From an uncultured Gellertiella sp. (lineage in GTDB: Bacteria; Pseudomonadota; Alphaproteobacteria; Rhizobiales; Rhizobiaceae), in the NCBI RefSeq assembly GCF_963457605.1, contig NZ_OY735139.1, positions 3,688,001 through 3,752,000 of the forward strand: a stretch of DNA of 64,000 nucleotides, read 5' to 3'. A model generated the notes under the pieces. It was not told where the DNA came from. It ran no database searches and worked only from the letters and a program-made list of their open reading frames with translations. The translations under genes were made by a program, and so were the position numbers. Each line of letters opens with the position of its first letter. Position 1 is the first letter of the stretch. Below, one piece after another: positions 18,580 to 29,204 of this stretch.

Positions 18580-18763
18580 CGGCGATCTCCCGGGTTGGCC
18601 CGGAAACTTGCCGCGTCGCGAAGAACTTGTCGACCCCCTGATATTTTTGGCTGCGAAACCGTCCGTTGCGCCCCGGAAAGGCTGCCATGCTTGAAAAACA
18701 CTTGCCAATCCTGCCCCGGCATGGTTTGACCGCCGCCTGTCGCGCGCAGCGTCTCCCCAATTC

Positions 18764-18817
18764 TTTGCAGGCCCGCTCTTTCGCAGGCCAGCTTTTCGCA
18801 GGCCACTTTTTCGCAGG
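18764..18817 (+). repeat. Four short tandem repeats before ribH
   Basis: Four imperfect copies of TTTTCGCAGGCC (at about 18764, 18779, 18793 and 18807) with a period near 15 bp. The last copy supplies the GCAGG used as Shine-Dalgarno for ribH (ATG 18824). Confidence 0.75.
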
Positions 18818-18823
18818 TATGTC

Positions 18824-19279
18824 ATGTCCGATCCGTCCAAGCCCCATCTCCTGATTGTCGAGGCCCGTTTTTACGACGATATGGCCGATGCCCTGCTTGA
18901 TGGCGCGAAGTTCGCGCTGGAAGCGGCGGGCGCGAGCTATGATATCGTCACCGTTCCCGGTGCCCTCGAAATTCCGCCGGCGATTTCCATGGCGCTGGAC
19001 GGCGCGGAAAATGGCGGTGTCAACTATGACGGCTTCGTGGCGCTTGGCATGGTGATCCGCGGCGAGACCTATCATTTCGATATCGTGTCCAACGAATCGT
19101 CGCGCGCCCTGATGGATCTCGCGGTCAGCGAAGGTCTTGCCATCGGCAACGGCATCATGACCGTCGAAAACGAGGCGCAGGCCTGGGCCCGGGTTCGCCG
19201 CTCCGAAAAGGACAAGGGTGGCTTTGCCGCCCGCGCCGCGCTGACCATGATCGCACTCAAAGAAAAATTCGGGGCCTGA
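18824..19279 (+). CDS. ribH: 6,7-dimethyl-8-ribityllumazine synthase
   Basis: Joins the pyrimidine intermediate with 3,4-dihydroxy-2-butanone-4-phosphate to make the lumazine precursor of riboflavin. The 151 residues include [11 protein letters not shown] (substrate loop) and [20 protein letters not shown] (the active-site helix with the catalytic His). ATG 18824 follows the last of four short tandem repeats. It is followed 2 nt later by nusB, the classical ribH-nusB pairing. Its separation from ribD-ribE by two opposite-strand genes means it has its own promoter. Confidence 0.96.
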   Translation: MSDPSKPHLLIVEARFYDDMADALLDGAKFALEAAGASYDIVTVPGALEIPPAISMALDGAENGGVNYDGFVALGMVIRGETYHFDIVSNESSRALMDLAVSEGLAIGNGIMTVENEAQAWARVRRSEKDKGGFAARAALTMIALKEKFGA

Positions 19280-19281
19280 TC

Positions 19282-19782
19282 ATGAGCAATCCCGAAGACA
19301 CCAATGGCACCGACGCCGCTCCGGTCGTCAAGACCGCCAACCAGCGTGGCGCCGCCCGTCTCGCCGCCGTTCAGGCCCTCTACCAGATGGATATCGGCGG
19401 TGCCGGCGTGCTGGAAGTGGTGGCGGAATATGAGGCCCATCGCCTCGGCCAGGAAATCGACGGCGAAACCTATCTGAAGGCCGATGCCTCCTGGTTCCGC
19501 TCCATCGTCTCGGGCGTGGTGCGCGATCAGGCCAAGCTCGACCCGATGATTCGCGGTGCGCTGATGGATGACTGGCCGTTGTCGCGGCTGGACAGCACGG
19601 TGCGGGCAATCCTGCGTGCCGGCTGCTTCGAGCTCATCGAACGCCGGGACGTGCCGGTGCCGGTCATCGTTACCGAATATGTCGAAATCGCCCACGCCTT
19701 CTTCGACGACGAAGAGCCGAAGCTGGTCAATGCAGTGCTCGACCGGATTGCCAAACAGGTGCGGAGCGTCACCAGGAAATAG
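19282..19782 (+). CDS. nusB: Transcription antitermination factor NusB
   Basis: Binds boxA RNA with NusE (S10) and promotes antitermination of rRNA operons. The 166-residue all-helical protein shows [19 protein letters not shown] near the N-terminus and the C-terminal NusB signature [20 protein letters not shown] followed by [20 protein letters not shown]. It starts 2 nt after ribH, so the two are cotranscribed. The length is normal for alphaproteobacteria, which have an N-terminal extension relative to E. coli. Confidence 0.96.
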   Translation: MSNPEDTNGTDAAPVVKTANQRGAARLAAVQALYQMDIGGAGVLEVVAEYEAHRLGQEIDGETYLKADASWFRSIVSGVVRDQAKLDPMIRGALMDDWPLSRLDSTVRAILRAGCFELIERRDVPVPVIVTEYVEIAHAFFDDEEPKLVNAVLDRIAKQVRSVTRK

Positions 19783-19798
19783 GTCTCAGAAGGACAGG

Positions 19799-21031
19799 AT
19801 GACCGGCATGAGCGTGGGAAGCGTCGAGGGACTTGAAGGCCAGCTTCGCGCGGCCCGGTGCAATGTCTATATCCTGACGGCGGCGCAGGCGGTGCTTGGC
19901 TCCGCCGGACCGATTTCCTTTGCGGTCGGCAGTCTGGCCGGGCACCAGCTGCTCGGGCTCGACAAGTCGCTGGCAACCGCCCCTCTCACCGGCTTCAACA
20001 TTGGCGTGGCCATCGGCGCGGTGCTGATTGCCGCCGTCAGCCGCCTGATTGGCCGCAAGGCAAGCTTCATGCTCGGCGGGCTGGCACTGGCCTCGGGCGG
20101 CGCGCTCGCCGCGATTGCGCTCTACCGCGCCGATTTCTGGATGTTTGCCGCCTCGCTGATGCTGATCGGCATGTCCTCCGGCTTTACCCAGAAGATCCGC
20201 TTTGCCGCCGCCGATGCCTCGCCTTCCTTCTACAAGCCACGCGCGATCTCGTGGATTCTGGCGGGCGGCATCGTTTCGGCAATTGTCGGGTCGCAGGTGG
20301 CTATTCTCGCCAAGAACCTGCTGGCACCGGTGTTGTTTGCCGGGTCCTTCGTCGCCCTCGTGCCGCTCGGCCTGCTTGCCGTCGTGGTGCTGGGCTTCGT
20401 CCGGCTTCCAGCCCTTGCACGGGGCGAGGGGAAGGGCAGGGCGACCGGTCGGCCGCTGAGGGACATCATCCTGACCCAGCGCTTCATCACCGGCATGATC
20501 TGCGGCATCGGCTCCTATGCGCTGATGACCTTCATGATGACCGGCGCGCCGCTTGCCATGGTGGTCGGCTGCGGCTTCTCGCCCGACATGGCGACGCTCG
20601 GCATCCAGTGGCATGTGCTGGCGATGTTCGCGCCGAGCTTCTTCACCGGCATGCTGATCACCCGGTTCGGCACCGAACGGGTGGTGGCGGCTGGCCTCCT
20701 CATCCTGATCGGCTGCGCCATCGTCGCCCATATGGGCGTCGCCTTGTGGAATTTCTGGGGGGCGCTGATCCTGCTCGGCCTCGGCTGGAATTTCGGCTTC
20801 ATCGGATCGACCGCCATCGTCGCCTCCAGCTACCGGCCCGAAGAGGCCGACAAGGTGCAGGGTTTCCACGACATCATCCTGTTCGGCACGGTAGCGCTTG
20901 CCTCCTTTGCCTCGGGCAAGATCTTTGCTGCCTTCGGCTGGGCGGCTATCGCGCTCGCCGTCTGGCCGGTGGCGATCGGCTGCCTGGCGCTGCTCTCGGC
21001 GCTGATGCTGAAAAACAGGGCATCTGCCTGA
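19799..21031 (+). CDS. MFS transporter
   Basis: A 410-residue major facilitator permease with about twelve membrane helices and no obvious substrate clue. The loop between the second and third helices reads SRLIGRKASFMLGG (a GRK variant of the family motif), and the middle loop is long and basic (RLPALARGEGKGRATGRP). ATG 19799 (MTGMSVGSVEGLEGQLR) follows AGAAGGACAGG. It begins 16 nt after nusB and so may be cotranscribed with ribH-nusB. MFS proteins at this position, between nusB and hppA, are common in rhizobia. Confidence 0.9.
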   Translation: MTGMSVGSVEGLEGQLRAARCNVYILTAAQAVLGSAGPISFAVGSLAGHQLLGLDKSLATAPLTGFNIGVAIGAVLIAAVSRLIGRKASFMLGGLALASGGALAAIALYRADFWMFAASLMLIGMSSGFTQKIRFAAADASPSFYKPRAISWILAGGIVSAIVGSQVAILAKNLLAPVLFAGSFVALVPLGLLAVVVLGFVRLPALARGEGKGRATGRPLRDIILTQRFITGMICGIGSYALMTFMMTGAPLAMVVGCGFSPDMATLGIQWHVLAMFAPSFFTGMLITRFGTERVVAAGLLILIGCAIVAHMGVALWNFWGALILLGLGWNFGFIGSTAIVASSYRPEEADKVQGFHDIILFGTVALASFASGKIFAAFGWAAIALAVWPVAIGCLALLSALMLKNRASA

Positions 21032-21272
21032 GCCTCGCGCTTTACCGCCCGCAAAGTCGATTTGCCGTTTGTCACCAAAGAACGGGCGGATGCCGCATCC
21101 CGCCCAAAAATCGCGCGTCTTTCCTTCGATTCCATGGCTTTACGGGACTTGACGCAAGGGAAACCAAAACGCAATCTCCCGCAGGCGAGGGACCGGCGGC
21201 GGAGGAGGCAGCCATCCCGAGTCATTCATAGCCGGGGGCGATATCTCCGGCGCTACGGGAGGAAAATGCGAA

Positions 21273-23411
21273 ATGACCATTCTATTTGGCGTTATCGCGT
21301 GCGGGTTGCTGTCGGTGGTCTATGCCATCTGGGCAACGCAATCGGTGCTCGCCGCCGATCAGGGCAATGCCCGCATGCAAGAGATTGCAGGCTTCATTCG
21401 CGAAGGGGCACAAGCCTATCTCACGCGCCAGTACAGAACCATCGCCGTCGTCGGGGTTATTGTTTTCATCGCCGCATGGCTGCTTCTCTCAAAGGAAGCG
21501 GCCTTCGGATTTCTGATTGGTGCGGTGCTTTCGGGTGTGGCCGGTTTCATCGGCATGCATGTCTCGGTGCGGGCCAATGTGCGCACGGCGCAGGCCTCAG
21601 CCAAAAGCCTTTCCGCCGGTCTCGACATCGCCTTCAAGTCGGGCGCGATCACCGGCATGCTGGTGGCCGGTCTCGCCCTGCTCGGCGTGTCGATCTACTA
21701 TCTCATCCTGACAAAGGGCCTCGGCCATGCCAGCGGCTCGCGTGAGGTCACCGATGCGCTGGTGGCGCTCGGCTTCGGCGCGTCGCTGATCTCGATCTTC
21801 GCCCGTCTCGGCGGCGGCATCTTCACCAAGGGGGCCGATGTCGGCGGCGACCTCGTCGGCAAGGTGGAAGCGGGCATTCCCGAAGACGATCCGCGCAACC
21901 CGGCCACCATCGCCGACAATGTCGGCGACAACGTTGGCGACTGCGCCGGCATGGCCGCCGACCTGTTCGAAACCTATGCGGTCTCGGTCGTCGCCACGAT
22001 GGTTCTCGGCTCGATCTTCTTTGCCGGAACCCCCGTACTGGACAGCATCATGCTCTACCCGCTGGCGATCTGCGGCGCGTCGATCATCACCTCGATCATC
22101 GGCACCTTCTTCGTCAAGCTCGGGGCCGACAATTCGATCATGGGCGCGCTCTATCGCGGCCTGCTCGTCACCGGCGGCCTGTCGATCATCGGGCTTGCAG
22201 GTGCGACCTCGATGACCATCGGCTGGGGTGATGTCACCACTGCCACGGTCGGTGAAGTCGTCAACGGCACTTCGCTGTTCATCTGCGGCCTGATCGGCCT
22301 CGTGGTGACGGCGCTGATCGTGGTGATCACCGAATACTATACCGGCACCAACAAGCGTCCGGTCAATTCGATTGCCCAGGCCTCGGTCACCGGCCACGGC
22401 ACGAATGTCATCCAGGGTCTGGCCGTCTCGCTGGAATCGACCGCCCTTCCGGCACTCGTCATCGTCGCCGGGATCATCTTCACCTACAAGTTCGGCGGCC
22501 TGTTCGGCACTGGCATTGCGGTCACCGCCATGCTCGGACTTGCCGGCATGATCGTCGCGCTCGATGCCTTCGGCCCGGTCACCGACAATGCCGGCGGCAT
22601 CGCGGAAATGGCGCATCTGCCGCCTGATGTCCGCAAGGTCACCGATGCACTGGATGCGGTGGGCAACACCACCAAGGCAGTCACCAAGGGCTACGCCATC
22701 GGTTCTGCCGGTCTCGGCGCGCTGGTGCTGTTTGCCGCCTATTCCAAGGATCTCGCCTATTATGCCAGCCATGGCGACCAGTTCCCCTATTTCAAGGATA
22801 TCGGAACCGTCTCCTTCGATCTCTCCAACCCCTATGTGGTGGCGGGGCTGATCTTTGGTGGCATGATCCCCTATCTGTTCGGGGGCATTGCCATGACCGC
22901 CGTCGGACGGGCCGCAGGCGCCATCGTCGAGGAAGTCCGTCGCCAGTTCCGCGACAATGCCGGCATCATGGAAGGCACCGTCAAGCCGGACTATGGTCGC
23001 GCGGTGGATATCCTCACCAGGGCCGCGATCCGCGAGATGATCGTGCCATCGCTGCTGCCGGTACTGGCACCGCTGGTCGTCTATTTCGGCGTGCTGCTGA
23101 TTTCGGGTTCCAAGGCCTCGGCCTTTGCGGCACTCGGGGCCTCGCTGCTCGGCGTGATCGTCAACGGCCTGTTCGTGGCGATCTCGATGACCTCGGGCGG
23201 CGGCGCCTGGGACAATGCCAAGAAGAGCTTCGAGGACGGTTTCGTCGACAAGGACGGCGTGCGCCACATGAAGGGATCGGATGCCCACAAGGCCTCCGTG
23301 ACCGGCGACACGGTCGGTGACCCCTACAAGGACACGGCAGGACCTGCCGTCAATCCGGCGATCAAGATCACCAACATCGTCGCCCTCCTGCTGCTGGCGG
23401 TTCTCGCCTGA
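21273..23411 (+). CDS. hppA: Membrane-bound proton-translocating pyrophosphatase (K+-independent type)
   Basis: Uses pyrophosphate hydrolysis to pump protons across the inner (or acidocalcisome) membrane. The 712 residues form about 16 helices with the conserved cytoplasmic pyrophosphate/Mg site: [16 protein letters not shown] followed by [18 protein letters not shown], and a second site near [10 protein letters not shown]. The potassium-selectivity region reads [14 protein letters not shown]; lysine after GNTT marks the K+-independent subfamily (K+-dependent enzymes have alanine there). ATG 21273 follows GGAGG. Two hairpins follow the stop, the second at 23458 being a strong terminator. Confidence 0.97.
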   Translation: MTILFGVIACGLLSVVYAIWATQSVLAADQGNARMQEIAGFIREGAQAYLTRQYRTIAVVGVIVFIAAWLLLSKEAAFGFLIGAVLSGVAGFIGMHVSVRANVRTAQASAKSLSAGLDIAFKSGAITGMLVAGLALLGVSIYYLILTKGLGHASGSREVTDALVALGFGASLISIFARLGGGIFTKGADVGGDLVGKVEAGIPEDDPRNPATIADNVGDNVGDCAGMAADLFETYAVSVVATMVLGSIFFAGTPVLDSIMLYPLAICGASIITSIIGTFFVKLGADNSIMGALYRGLLVTGGLSIIGLAGATSMTIGWGDVTTATVGEVVNGTSLFICGLIGLVVTALIVVITEYYTGTNKRPVNSIAQASVTGHGTNVIQGLAVSLESTALPALVIVAGIIFTYKFGGLFGTGIAVTAMLGLAGMIVALDAFGPVTDNAGGIAEMAHLPPDVRKVTDALDAVGNTTKAVTKGYAIGSAGLGALVLFAAYSKDLAYYASHGDQFPYFKDIGTVSFDLSNPYVVAGLIFGGMIPYLFGGIAMTAVGRAAGAIVEEVRRQFRDNAGIMEGTVKPDYGRAVDILTRAAIREMIVPSLLPVLAPLVVYFGVLLISGSKASAFAALGASLLGVIVNGLFVAISMTSGGGAWDNAKKSFEDGFVDKDGVRHMKGSDAHKASVTGDTVGDPYKDTAGPAVNPAIKITNIVALLLLAVLA

Positions 23412-23457
23412 CACCAGACACCCCGGCTTCACCGAGGCCGGGGGTGTCACACATGAA

Positions 23458-23489
23458 AAAACCGCGCCGGAGCGATCCGGCGCGGTTTT
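23458..23489. terminator. Bidirectional terminator between hppA and bamE-like gene
   Basis: A 14-bp perfect stem AAAACCGCGCCGGA / TCCGGCGCGGTTTT with loop gcga; A and T runs on both sides serve the two convergent genes. A weaker GC hairpin (ACACCCCGGC...) precedes it at 23418-23447. Confidence 0.9.
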
Positions 23490-23511
23490 CAACTTGTCAC
23501 GCCATCGGGCC

Positions 23512-24018
23512 TTACTTGGTCGACAGGCCGCTGATGGCGCTCTTGGCTGCAGCTGCGCCGGTGTTGCCGCTCAGGAGCTGTTGCAGGAAGGTCAGGTCCT
23601 TGCCGCCGGTGGGGGTGATGCGGTTGATGAGGTCGAAGACCTTGCCGTCCTTCAGCGTGTAGTTCGAGCGCTGCTTCACCACGCCATCCTTGTCGAAATA
23701 GATCGCCAGAACGCTCTGGTCGACGATTTTCGGCTTCATGAAGGCAACCGGTCGCTCGCGCTTCTGCGAGATGTAATAGAACACCTCATTGTCGAAGGTG
23801 GCAGTGGTCGAGGGGGAGCCCAACGACAGCAGCACCTGCTCGCGGCTCGATCCTTCCGGCACGAGGGCGAGGGACTGCTGGTCCACCACATAGCCACTGT
23901 TCATGACTTCGCCGACCGAAGTGCAGCCGGCCAGCGCCGAGGCGGAAAGCGCCACTGCCAGGGCCACGCTGCCAAACCATGTCTTGTCAGTACCGAAATA
24001 CCGTCTCACCAACGACAT
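23512..24018 (-). CDS. bamE: BamE/OmlA-family outer membrane lipoprotein
   Basis: A 168-residue lipoprotein: the signal peptide ends in LSASALAGC, so lipidation is on that cysteine (about residue 32). The SmpA/OmlA domain follows, with [19 protein letters not shown] and [13 protein letters not shown], then the usual [15 protein letters not shown]. BamE stabilises the BAM complex that inserts outer-membrane beta-barrels. The C-terminal tail is longer than in E. coli BamE and Ala/Leu-rich. ATG 24018 lies directly against AAGGGAG, so translation might in fact begin at the TTG or GTG codons 2-3 codons later. Convergent with hppA across a shared terminator. Confidence 0.85.
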   Translation of the reverse strand: MSLVRRYFGTDKTWFGSVALAVALSASALAGCTSVGEVMNSGYVVDQQSLALVPEGSSREQVLLSLGSPSTTATFDNEVFYYISQKRERPVAFMKPKIVDQSVLAIYFDKDGVVKQRSNYTLKDGKVFDLINRITPTGGKDLTFLQQLLSGNTGAAAAKSAISGLSTK

Positions 24019-24277
24019 CTCCCTTGAAATATCCGATCCCGGGACAGCGGCTGCCATCCCTCCACCTGAAGTCCATATCATTATGGCGTTTCAGGGATGA
24101 AAGGCCCCAAATCGCCGCAGTTCTCCGGAATTGCCGCGCAAGCCAATCCGCCCGGTTGATCGTTGCCAATAAACCGCATTGCAATTCATGCCTGCTTCGG
24201 TAAACCAGCTTTCCAGTTCATGCAACACGGCTGCTGGCCCCGCATCCTGTTTTGATGCTCAAAATCTCGGGAACCCA

Positions 24278-24829
24278 ATGATTTTCGAACGATTCCGCAA
24301 TCGACGCCACAATCAGGCGATTGCCATCCGCCAATATGAGGCGCTGACCTCTGCGTCACGCCTGCCGCTCTTCTTCACCGATTACGGCATCCCCGACACC
24401 GTCATGGGGCGGTTCGAGATGGTGACCGTGGTGATGATCCTGTTTTTCCGCCGGACATCGACATCGCCGACCAGCGGGCAGGAACTGGCGCAGGCGGTCA
24501 TCGACCTGTTTTTCCAGGATCTGGATCATGCCATGCGCGAACTCGGCATCGGCGATGTCGGCGTGCCGAAGCGGATGAAGAAATTTGCGGGCATGTTCTA
24601 TGGCCGGCTGGAGTCTTATGCCCGGGCGCTGGAAGACAGGGATGCGGCGGCGCTTGTCGCAGCCCTTCGCCGCAATGTCCATCCGGGCATCGAGGATGCG
24701 CCGGACATGACACCGCTTGCCCTCTATATGCTCAATGCCGAGGCCGGTTTGAAACAGGTCACGGAAGACGAGATCGCGACCGGGTCGCTCATCCTGCCCG
24801 CGCCTGAAAACCGGGGAGACGGACAATGA
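24278..24829 (+). CDS. Ubiquinol-cytochrome c chaperone family protein
   Basis: A 183-residue alphaproteobacterial homologue of Cbp3/UQCC1, which assists assembly of cytochrome b in the bc1 complex. Family features are the N-terminal LPLFFTDYGIPDTVMGRFEM (residues about 28-47), the helix pair QELAQAVIDLFFQDLDHAMRE, and VPKRMKKFAGMFYGRLESY. ATG 24278 (MIFERFRNRR) matches the family N-terminus; the frame is open 33 codons upstream without conserved sequence. It overlaps the DUF177 gene by 4 nt (ATGA). It is divergent from the bamE-like gene across 259 bp. Confidence 0.93.
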   Translation: MIFERFRNRRHNQAIAIRQYEALTSASRLPLFFTDYGIPDTVMGRFEMVTVVMILFFRRTSTSPTSGQELAQAVIDLFFQDLDHAMRELGIGDVGVPKRMKKFAGMFYGRLESYARALEDRDAAALVAALRRNVHPGIEDAPDMTPLALYMLNAEAGLKQVTEDEIATGSLILPAPENRGDGQ

Positions 24830-25386
24830 AGAACCGCACGATTGCTCTGACAGACAATCCCTTTTCCTATCTGGTGAAGGTCGGTCATATCTCCGCCAAT
24901 CCGGTATCCGTGACGCTGAGCGCCGATCCGCGCGAATGCGAGGGGCTTGCTGCTCTGTGGAAGGTGGAAAAGGTCGGCTCGCTGGTGGCGCGGCTGCAGA
25001 TTTCGCGCTGGAAGAAGGATGGTGTGCGGATTCGCGGCGAGGTGGAGGCGGAGATCGTCCAGGCCTGCAGTGTGACTCTGGAGCCGGTCCCGGCCCGGAT
25101 CAGCGAGACCATCGACCAGATCTTCATCCCCGAAGGCTCGAAGCTGGCGCGGATTGCCACCGACAATGGCGAGATGTTCGTCGATCCCGACGGGCCTGAC
25201 CTGCCGGAACTGTTTGTCGGCGATACGATCGATGCCGGCACGGTTGTCGCCGAATTCGCGGCCATGGCGATTGATCCCTATCCCCGCAAGCCGGGCGTGG
25301 ATTTCAGCGGCCATATCGAGGATGACGGCAGCAGGGACACCAAACCCTCGGCCTTTTCCGCATTAAAGGACTGGAAGAAGGACTAA
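24826..25386 (+). CDS. DUF177 (YceD-like) protein
   Basis: A 186-residue protein of the DUF177/YceD family, whose plant and E. coli members are linked to 23S rRNA accumulation and ribosome assembly. The family signature is the C-terminal half: VQACSVTLEPVPARI, then DPDGPDLPELFVGDTIDAG and AIDPYPRKPGVDF. The gene is usually coupled to rpmF and plsX. Here rpmF is absent and plsX follows after 97 bp, the arrangement found in rhizobia. The start overlaps the previous gene by 4 nt. Confidence 0.92.
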   Translation: MKNRTIALTDNPFSYLVKVGHISANPVSVTLSADPRECEGLAALWKVEKVGSLVARLQISRWKKDGVRIRGEVEAEIVQACSVTLEPVPARISETIDQIFIPEGSKLARIATDNGEMFVDPDGPDLPELFVGDTIDAGTVVAEFAAMAIDPYPRKPGVDFSGHIEDDGSRDTKPSAFSALKDWKKD

Positions 25387-25483
25387 AGTGGCTTGCCCGG
25401 ACACAATTCTGCTGTAAGCAGGTGGAAGACGGTTATTTGGGCCCAATTACGCCTTTTGGGCGGCATGCAAGGATCAGGAACGC

Positions 25484-26545
25484 GTGATCAGGATTTCTCT
25501 GGACGTTATGGGTGGGGATTTTGGTCCTGATATTGTCATTCCCGGAGCCGCCATTGCGCTGGACCGGCACCCCGACGCCACCTTCCTGCTGTTCGGCAAC
25601 AAGGCGGTGTGCGAGCCGCTGCTCGACCGGTTTCCGAAACTGAAGGCCAAGTGCACCCTGCATGATTGCGAGGTGGCGATTGCCATGGATGAAAAGCCGA
25701 GCCAGGCCCTGCGGCGCGGCCGCTATGTCTCGTCGATGTGGCGCTCCATCGAGGCGGTGAAAACCGGCAATGCCGATGTCGCGGTATCGGCGGGCAATAC
25801 CGGCGCGCTGATGGCGATGGCGAAATTCTGCCTGCGCACCATGGCCAATATCGAACGTCCCGCCATCGCGGCGATCTGGCCGACGGCCAAGGGCGAAAGC
25901 GTCGTGCTTGATGTCGGTGCCTCCATCGGGGCCGACAGCCAGCAACTGATCGATTTTGCCATCATGGGCAGCGCCATGGCGCGGGCGCTCCTGGAAATCC
26001 GCCGCCCGACGGTCGGCCTGCTGAATGTCGGCGTCGAGGAGATCAAGGGCCAGGAAGAGGTGCGCGAGGCCGGCCGGGTGCTGCGCGAGGCGCAGCTCGA
26101 AACGCTCGACTATACCGGCTATGTCGAGGGCGACGACCTCGGCAAGGGCACTGTCGATGTGGTTGTCACCGAAGGCTACAGCGGCAACATCGCTCTGAAG
26201 ACCGCCGAAGGCACCGCCCGCCAGATTGCCAGCTATCTGAAGGCCGCGATGTCGCGCACCCTGCTGTCGCGCATGGGTTATATCCTCGCCAAGGGCGCCT
26301 TCGACATGCTGCGCGACAAGCTCGATCCGCGCAAGGTCAATGGCGGCGTGTTCCTCGGCCTCAACGGCATCGTCATCAAGAGCCATGGCGGCACGGATGC
26401 CGAAGGCTTCGCCGCCGCCATCGATGTCGGCTATGACATGGTGCGCAACGGCCTTACACAGAAAATCGAAAACGACTTGAAAATCTATCATGCGAAATAC
26501 CCCTCCCGGGTTGGCCACGGCGCAGCCCAGGAGCAGGGTCAATGA
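25484..26545 (+). CDS. plsX: Phosphate acyltransferase PlsX
   Basis: Converts acyl-ACP to acyl-phosphate for phosphatidic acid synthesis with PlsY and PlsC. The 353 residues begin at GTG 25484 ([16 protein letters not shown], with GGAACGC upstream), the usual N-terminal signature DxMGGD. Other family blocks are [28 protein letters not shown] and [16 protein letters not shown]. It precedes fabH by 28 nt, the common plsX-fabH pairing of fatty acid and phospholipid genes. Confidence 0.97.
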   Translation: MIRISLDVMGGDFGPDIVIPGAAIALDRHPDATFLLFGNKAVCEPLLDRFPKLKAKCTLHDCEVAIAMDEKPSQALRRGRYVSSMWRSIEAVKTGNADVAVSAGNTGALMAMAKFCLRTMANIERPAIAAIWPTAKGESVVLDVGASIGADSQQLIDFAIMGSAMARALLEIRRPTVGLLNVGVEEIKGQEEVREAGRVLREAQLETLDYTGYVEGDDLGKGTVDVVVTEGYSGNIALKTAEGTARQIASYLKAAMSRTLLSRMGYILAKGAFDMLRDKLDPRKVNGGVFLGLNGIVIKSHGGTDAEGFAAAIDVGYDMVRNGLTQKIENDLKIYHAKYPSRVGHGAAQEQGQ

Positions 26546-26573
26546 TCGGCATGAGGGGCGGAGAAGAACAAGA

Positions 26574-27545
26574 ATGATCCGTGCAGTAGTACGCGGTTTC
26601 GGGGCAGCGCTGCCGAAACAGGTTGTCACCAACCGCGAGCTTGAATCCCGTGTGGAAACCTCCGACGAGTGGATAGTCCAGCGCACCGGCATACGTCAGC
26701 GCTATATCGCGGGCGAGGGGGAAACCACCGCATCTCTGGGCGCGGAGGCCGCACGGGCAGCGCTTGCCAATGCCGGGATGAGCGTCGACGATATCGACAT
26801 GATCATCGTCGCCACCTCGACGCCGGACAACACCTTTCCGGCAACCGCCGTCAATATCCAGAACCGGCTCGGCATGAAGCACGGCTTTGCCTTCGACATG
26901 CAGGCGGTCTGCTCGGGCTTCGTCTTCGCGGTCGCCACCGCCGATACCTATATCAGGGGCGGCATGGCGAAGCGGGTGCTGGTGATCGGGGCCGAAACCT
27001 TCTCGCGCATCCTCGACTGGGAAGACCGCACCACCTGCGTGCTGTTCGGCGACGGGGCAGGGGCGATCATCCTCGAAGCCAGCGAAGAGGCGGGCACCAA
27101 TGCCGACCGGGGCGTGCTGACATCCAGCCTGCGCTCCGATGGCTCCCACAAGGACAAGCTCTATGTCGATGGCGGCCCGTCGACGACAGGCACCGTCGGC
27201 CATCTCCGGATGGAAGGCCGTGAAGTGTTCAAGCATGCCGTCGGCATGATCACCGATGTCATCGTCGCGGCCTTTGCGGCAACCGGCACGACGGCGGATG
27301 ACCTCGACTGGCTGGTGCCGCATCAGGCCAACCGCCGGATCATCGAGGGCTCGGCGAAAAAGCTCAATATTCCCATGGAGAAGGTCGTCGTTACCGTCGA
27401 TCTGCACGGCAATACGTCCGCCGCCTCCATCCCGCTGGCACTCGCCACCGCTGCATCGGACGGACGCATCAGGCAGGGCGACCTGGTGATGCTCGAGGCC
27501 ATGGGCGGCGGATTCACCTGGGGCGCGGTGCTTCTGCGCTGGTAG
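26574..27545 (+). CDS. fabH: 3-oxoacyl-ACP synthase III
   Basis: Starts fatty acid synthesis by condensing acetyl-CoA with malonyl-ACP. The 323-residue thiolase-fold enzyme shows the full triad: Cys113 in QAVCSGF, His in [10 protein letters not shown] and Asn in [25 protein letters not shown] near the N-terminus is typical. ATG 26574 ([10 protein letters not shown]) follows GGAGAAGAAC; a longer open frame upstream overlaps plsX and lacks family sequence. It lies in the plsX-fabH-ihfA-merR run. Confidence 0.97.
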   Translation: MIRAVVRGFGAALPKQVVTNRELESRVETSDEWIVQRTGIRQRYIAGEGETTASLGAEAARAALANAGMSVDDIDMIIVATSTPDNTFPATAVNIQNRLGMKHGFAFDMQAVCSGFVFAVATADTYIRGGMAKRVLVIGAETFSRILDWEDRTTCVLFGDGAGAIILEASEEAGTNADRGVLTSSLRSDGSHKDKLYVDGGPSTTGTVGHLRMEGREVFKHAVGMITDVIVAAFAATGTTADDLDWLVPHQANRRIIEGSAKKLNIPMEKVVVTVDLHGNTSAASIPLALATAASDGRIRQGDLVMLEAMGGGFTWGAVLLRW

Positions 27546-27653
27546 GGTGTTGCAGTGATTAGGTAATTCCGAACAAGCGCTTGACCGTTCCCCGCAAGGG
27601 CAATAATCTCCGCACGGTTTCACAATCAAAACAACGAAACTGGGTGGGGAATC

Positions 27654-27992
27654 ATGGCTGGAAAGACAGTAACACGCGCTGATCTTGCGGAATCGGTATT
27701 CCGGAAGGTCGGACTGTCGCGGACGGAATCCGCCGAACTGGTGGAAACGGTTCTCGATGAGATCTGCGGGGCCATCGTGCGCGGTGAGACCGTCAAACTG
27801 TCCTCCTTTGCCACCTTCCAGGTGCGCGACAAGAACGAGCGCATCGGTCGCAATCCGAAGACCGGCGAGGAAGTGCCGATCTCGCCGCGCCGGGTGATGA
27901 CCTTCAAGGCTTCCAACGTGCTGAAACAGCGCATCCTCAAGGCCCATGCCATCAGGAAATCAAAACAGAAGCCGCAAAACCCGGCAGCGTGA
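27654..27992 (+). CDS. ihfA: Integration host factor alpha subunit
   Basis: A 112-residue DNA-bending histone-like protein that works as a heterodimer with IhfB. The sequence shows [20 protein letters not shown], the beta-arm with [20 protein letters not shown] (the Arg-x-x-Arg-Asn-Pro DNA-intercalating tip) and [13 protein letters not shown]. The C-terminal basic tail ([13 protein letters not shown]) is the extension common in rhizobia. Start ATG 27654 is preceded by GGTGGGG. The downstream merR gene encodes a regulator that usually accompanies ihfA in alphaproteobacteria. Confidence 0.96.
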   Translation: MAGKTVTRADLAESVFRKVGLSRTESAELVETVLDEICGAIVRGETVKLSSFATFQVRDKNERIGRNPKTGEEVPISPRRVMTFKASNVLKQRILKAHAIRKSKQKPQNPAA

Positions 27993-28150
27993 CGGGGAGG
28001 CGGCGACGGCGGTACCCCGAGTGTACCCTCACGGCGATTTCCTCTCCGACGCGCAAAAACAGTTGAATATCTTGCTGCAAACCGTTGAAATCCAGCCAAT
28101 TCGGTTGTGAACTGCGCAAGCGTCAGTCTTGGGCGCCTGAGGAGAGAGTG

Positions 28151-28684
28151 TTGGACAAAAGCCCGGATGCTTTCAGGACCATCAGCGAGGTGGCCGATGA
28201 TCTCGACCTGCCGCAGCATGTCTTGCGCTTCTGGGAGACCCGTTTCCCGCAGATCAAGCCGCTGAAGCGCGGCGGCGGGCGGCGCTATTACCGGCCTGAC
28301 GATGTCGATCTGCTGAAGGGCATCCGCCATCTGCTCTATGATCACGGCTATACGATCAAGGGCGTCCAGAAACTGCTGAAGACCAATGGCAACAAGTTCG
28401 TGGCGGCGATTGCGACCGGCGACCTCGCCACCGTCGAGGCGCTGGCAGCGGCTGGCGAGGAAAGCGGTGCCGAGCCCAAGGTGCATGTGCCCGACGAGGA
28501 CCAGATCGTCGGCCGGGCGAAGGCTCCGATCACCCGGCGCTTCTTCAATTTCGGCGGCAATGACGACGATGCGCCGGAAATCTCCGTCGGGCGCGGCCAT
28601 GTCGGCAAGGAAGACCGGGCACTGCTGCAGGAAGCGCTCTATGATTTGCTGGAGTGCAAGCGGCTGCTCGACCAGGTGCGCTGA
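28151..28684 (+). CDS. MerR-family transcriptional regulator
   Basis: A 177-residue MerR-type protein. The N-terminal helix-turn-helix reads [20 protein letters not shown] followed by [20 protein letters not shown] (residues about 9-48), then the coiled helix. The C-terminal part carries no cysteine cluster, so it is not a metal sensor. TTG 28151 is chosen as start (giving a [11 protein letters not shown]-terminus) because AGGAG lies 6 nt upstream; GTG one codon earlier is the alternative. It is the usual ihfA-adjacent MerR regulator. The stop codon overlaps the start of the next gene by 1 nt. Confidence 0.9.
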   Translation: MDKSPDAFRTISEVADDLDLPQHVLRFWETRFPQIKPLKRGGGRRYYRPDDVDLLKGIRHLLYDHGYTIKGVQKLLKTNGNKFVAAIATGDLATVEALAAAGEESGAEPKVHVPDEDQIVGRAKAPITRRFFNFGGNDDDAPEISVGRGHVGKEDRALLQEALYDLLECKRLLDQVR

Positions 28685-29178
28685 TGCCTCTGGTGCTGGC
28701 CAGGGCCAGCCTTGACGACCTCTCCTTCATCATGGCGACGGAACGGCTTCCCGGCTATGCGACGCTGGTGGGCCGCTGGGACGAGGACGCCCATCGCATG
28801 GCCTTTGCCGATCCCGCCTACCGCTATTTTCGTGCCGATGTCGATGATGCGCCGACAGGTTTCGTGCTGGTGCAGGGCTGGGCCGCAGCCAGCCGCGTCT
28901 GCCTGATCAAACGCGTTGCGGTTGCCCGTCCCGGCCATGGCATCGGACCGGCAATGGTAAGCGCCGTGCTCGACCGGATATTTGCCGACACCGACGCCTA
29001 TCGGGTCTCGATCGGCTGCTTTCCCGACAATCTGAGGGCCCGAAAGGCCTATGACCGGGCGGGATTCGTGGCCGAGGGGATCAGCCGCGGCAGTGCCTAT
29101 TTTCACGGCGAACACCGGGATGAACTGGTGCTCGCCATCCTGCGCCCCGAATGGCAGGCGCGGGCAGCCTTCCACTGA
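28684..29178 (+). CDS. GNAT-family N-acetyltransferase
   Basis: A 164-residue acetyltransferase. The acetyl-CoA-binding segment is RVAVARPGHGIGPAMVSAVL (the Q/R-x-x-G-x-G loop), followed by GCFPDNLRARKAYDRAGF, the typical last helix and strand. Substrate unknown. ATG 28684 overlaps the merR stop by one base (TGATG), implying coupled translation. It lies at the junction between the conserved ihfA-merR block and the arsenic operon, to which it is convergent with a 26-bp gap. Confidence 0.88.
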   Translation: MPLVLARASLDDLSFIMATERLPGYATLVGRWDEDAHRMAFADPAYRYFRADVDDAPTGFVLVQGWAAASRVCLIKRVAVARPGHGIGPAMVSAVLDRIFADTDAYRVSIGCFPDNLRARKAYDRAGFVAEGISRGSAYFHGEHRDELVLAILRPEWQARAAFH

Positions 29179-29204
29179 ATCTGAGGCTGTGGCGCGCGGT
29201 TCGC

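Noticed and set aside
18764-18817. Short repeats before ribH considered as a CRISPR array.
   Set aside because: Period of about 15 bp without unique spacers, and no cas genes in the window.
21597-23492. A 631-codon open frame antisense to hppA; similar long antisense frames lie over aspS, glyA, parC and metY.
   Set aside because: Such frames arise from high-GC codon bias; they are His/Asp/Arg-rich, lack domains, and the sense genes are unmistakable.
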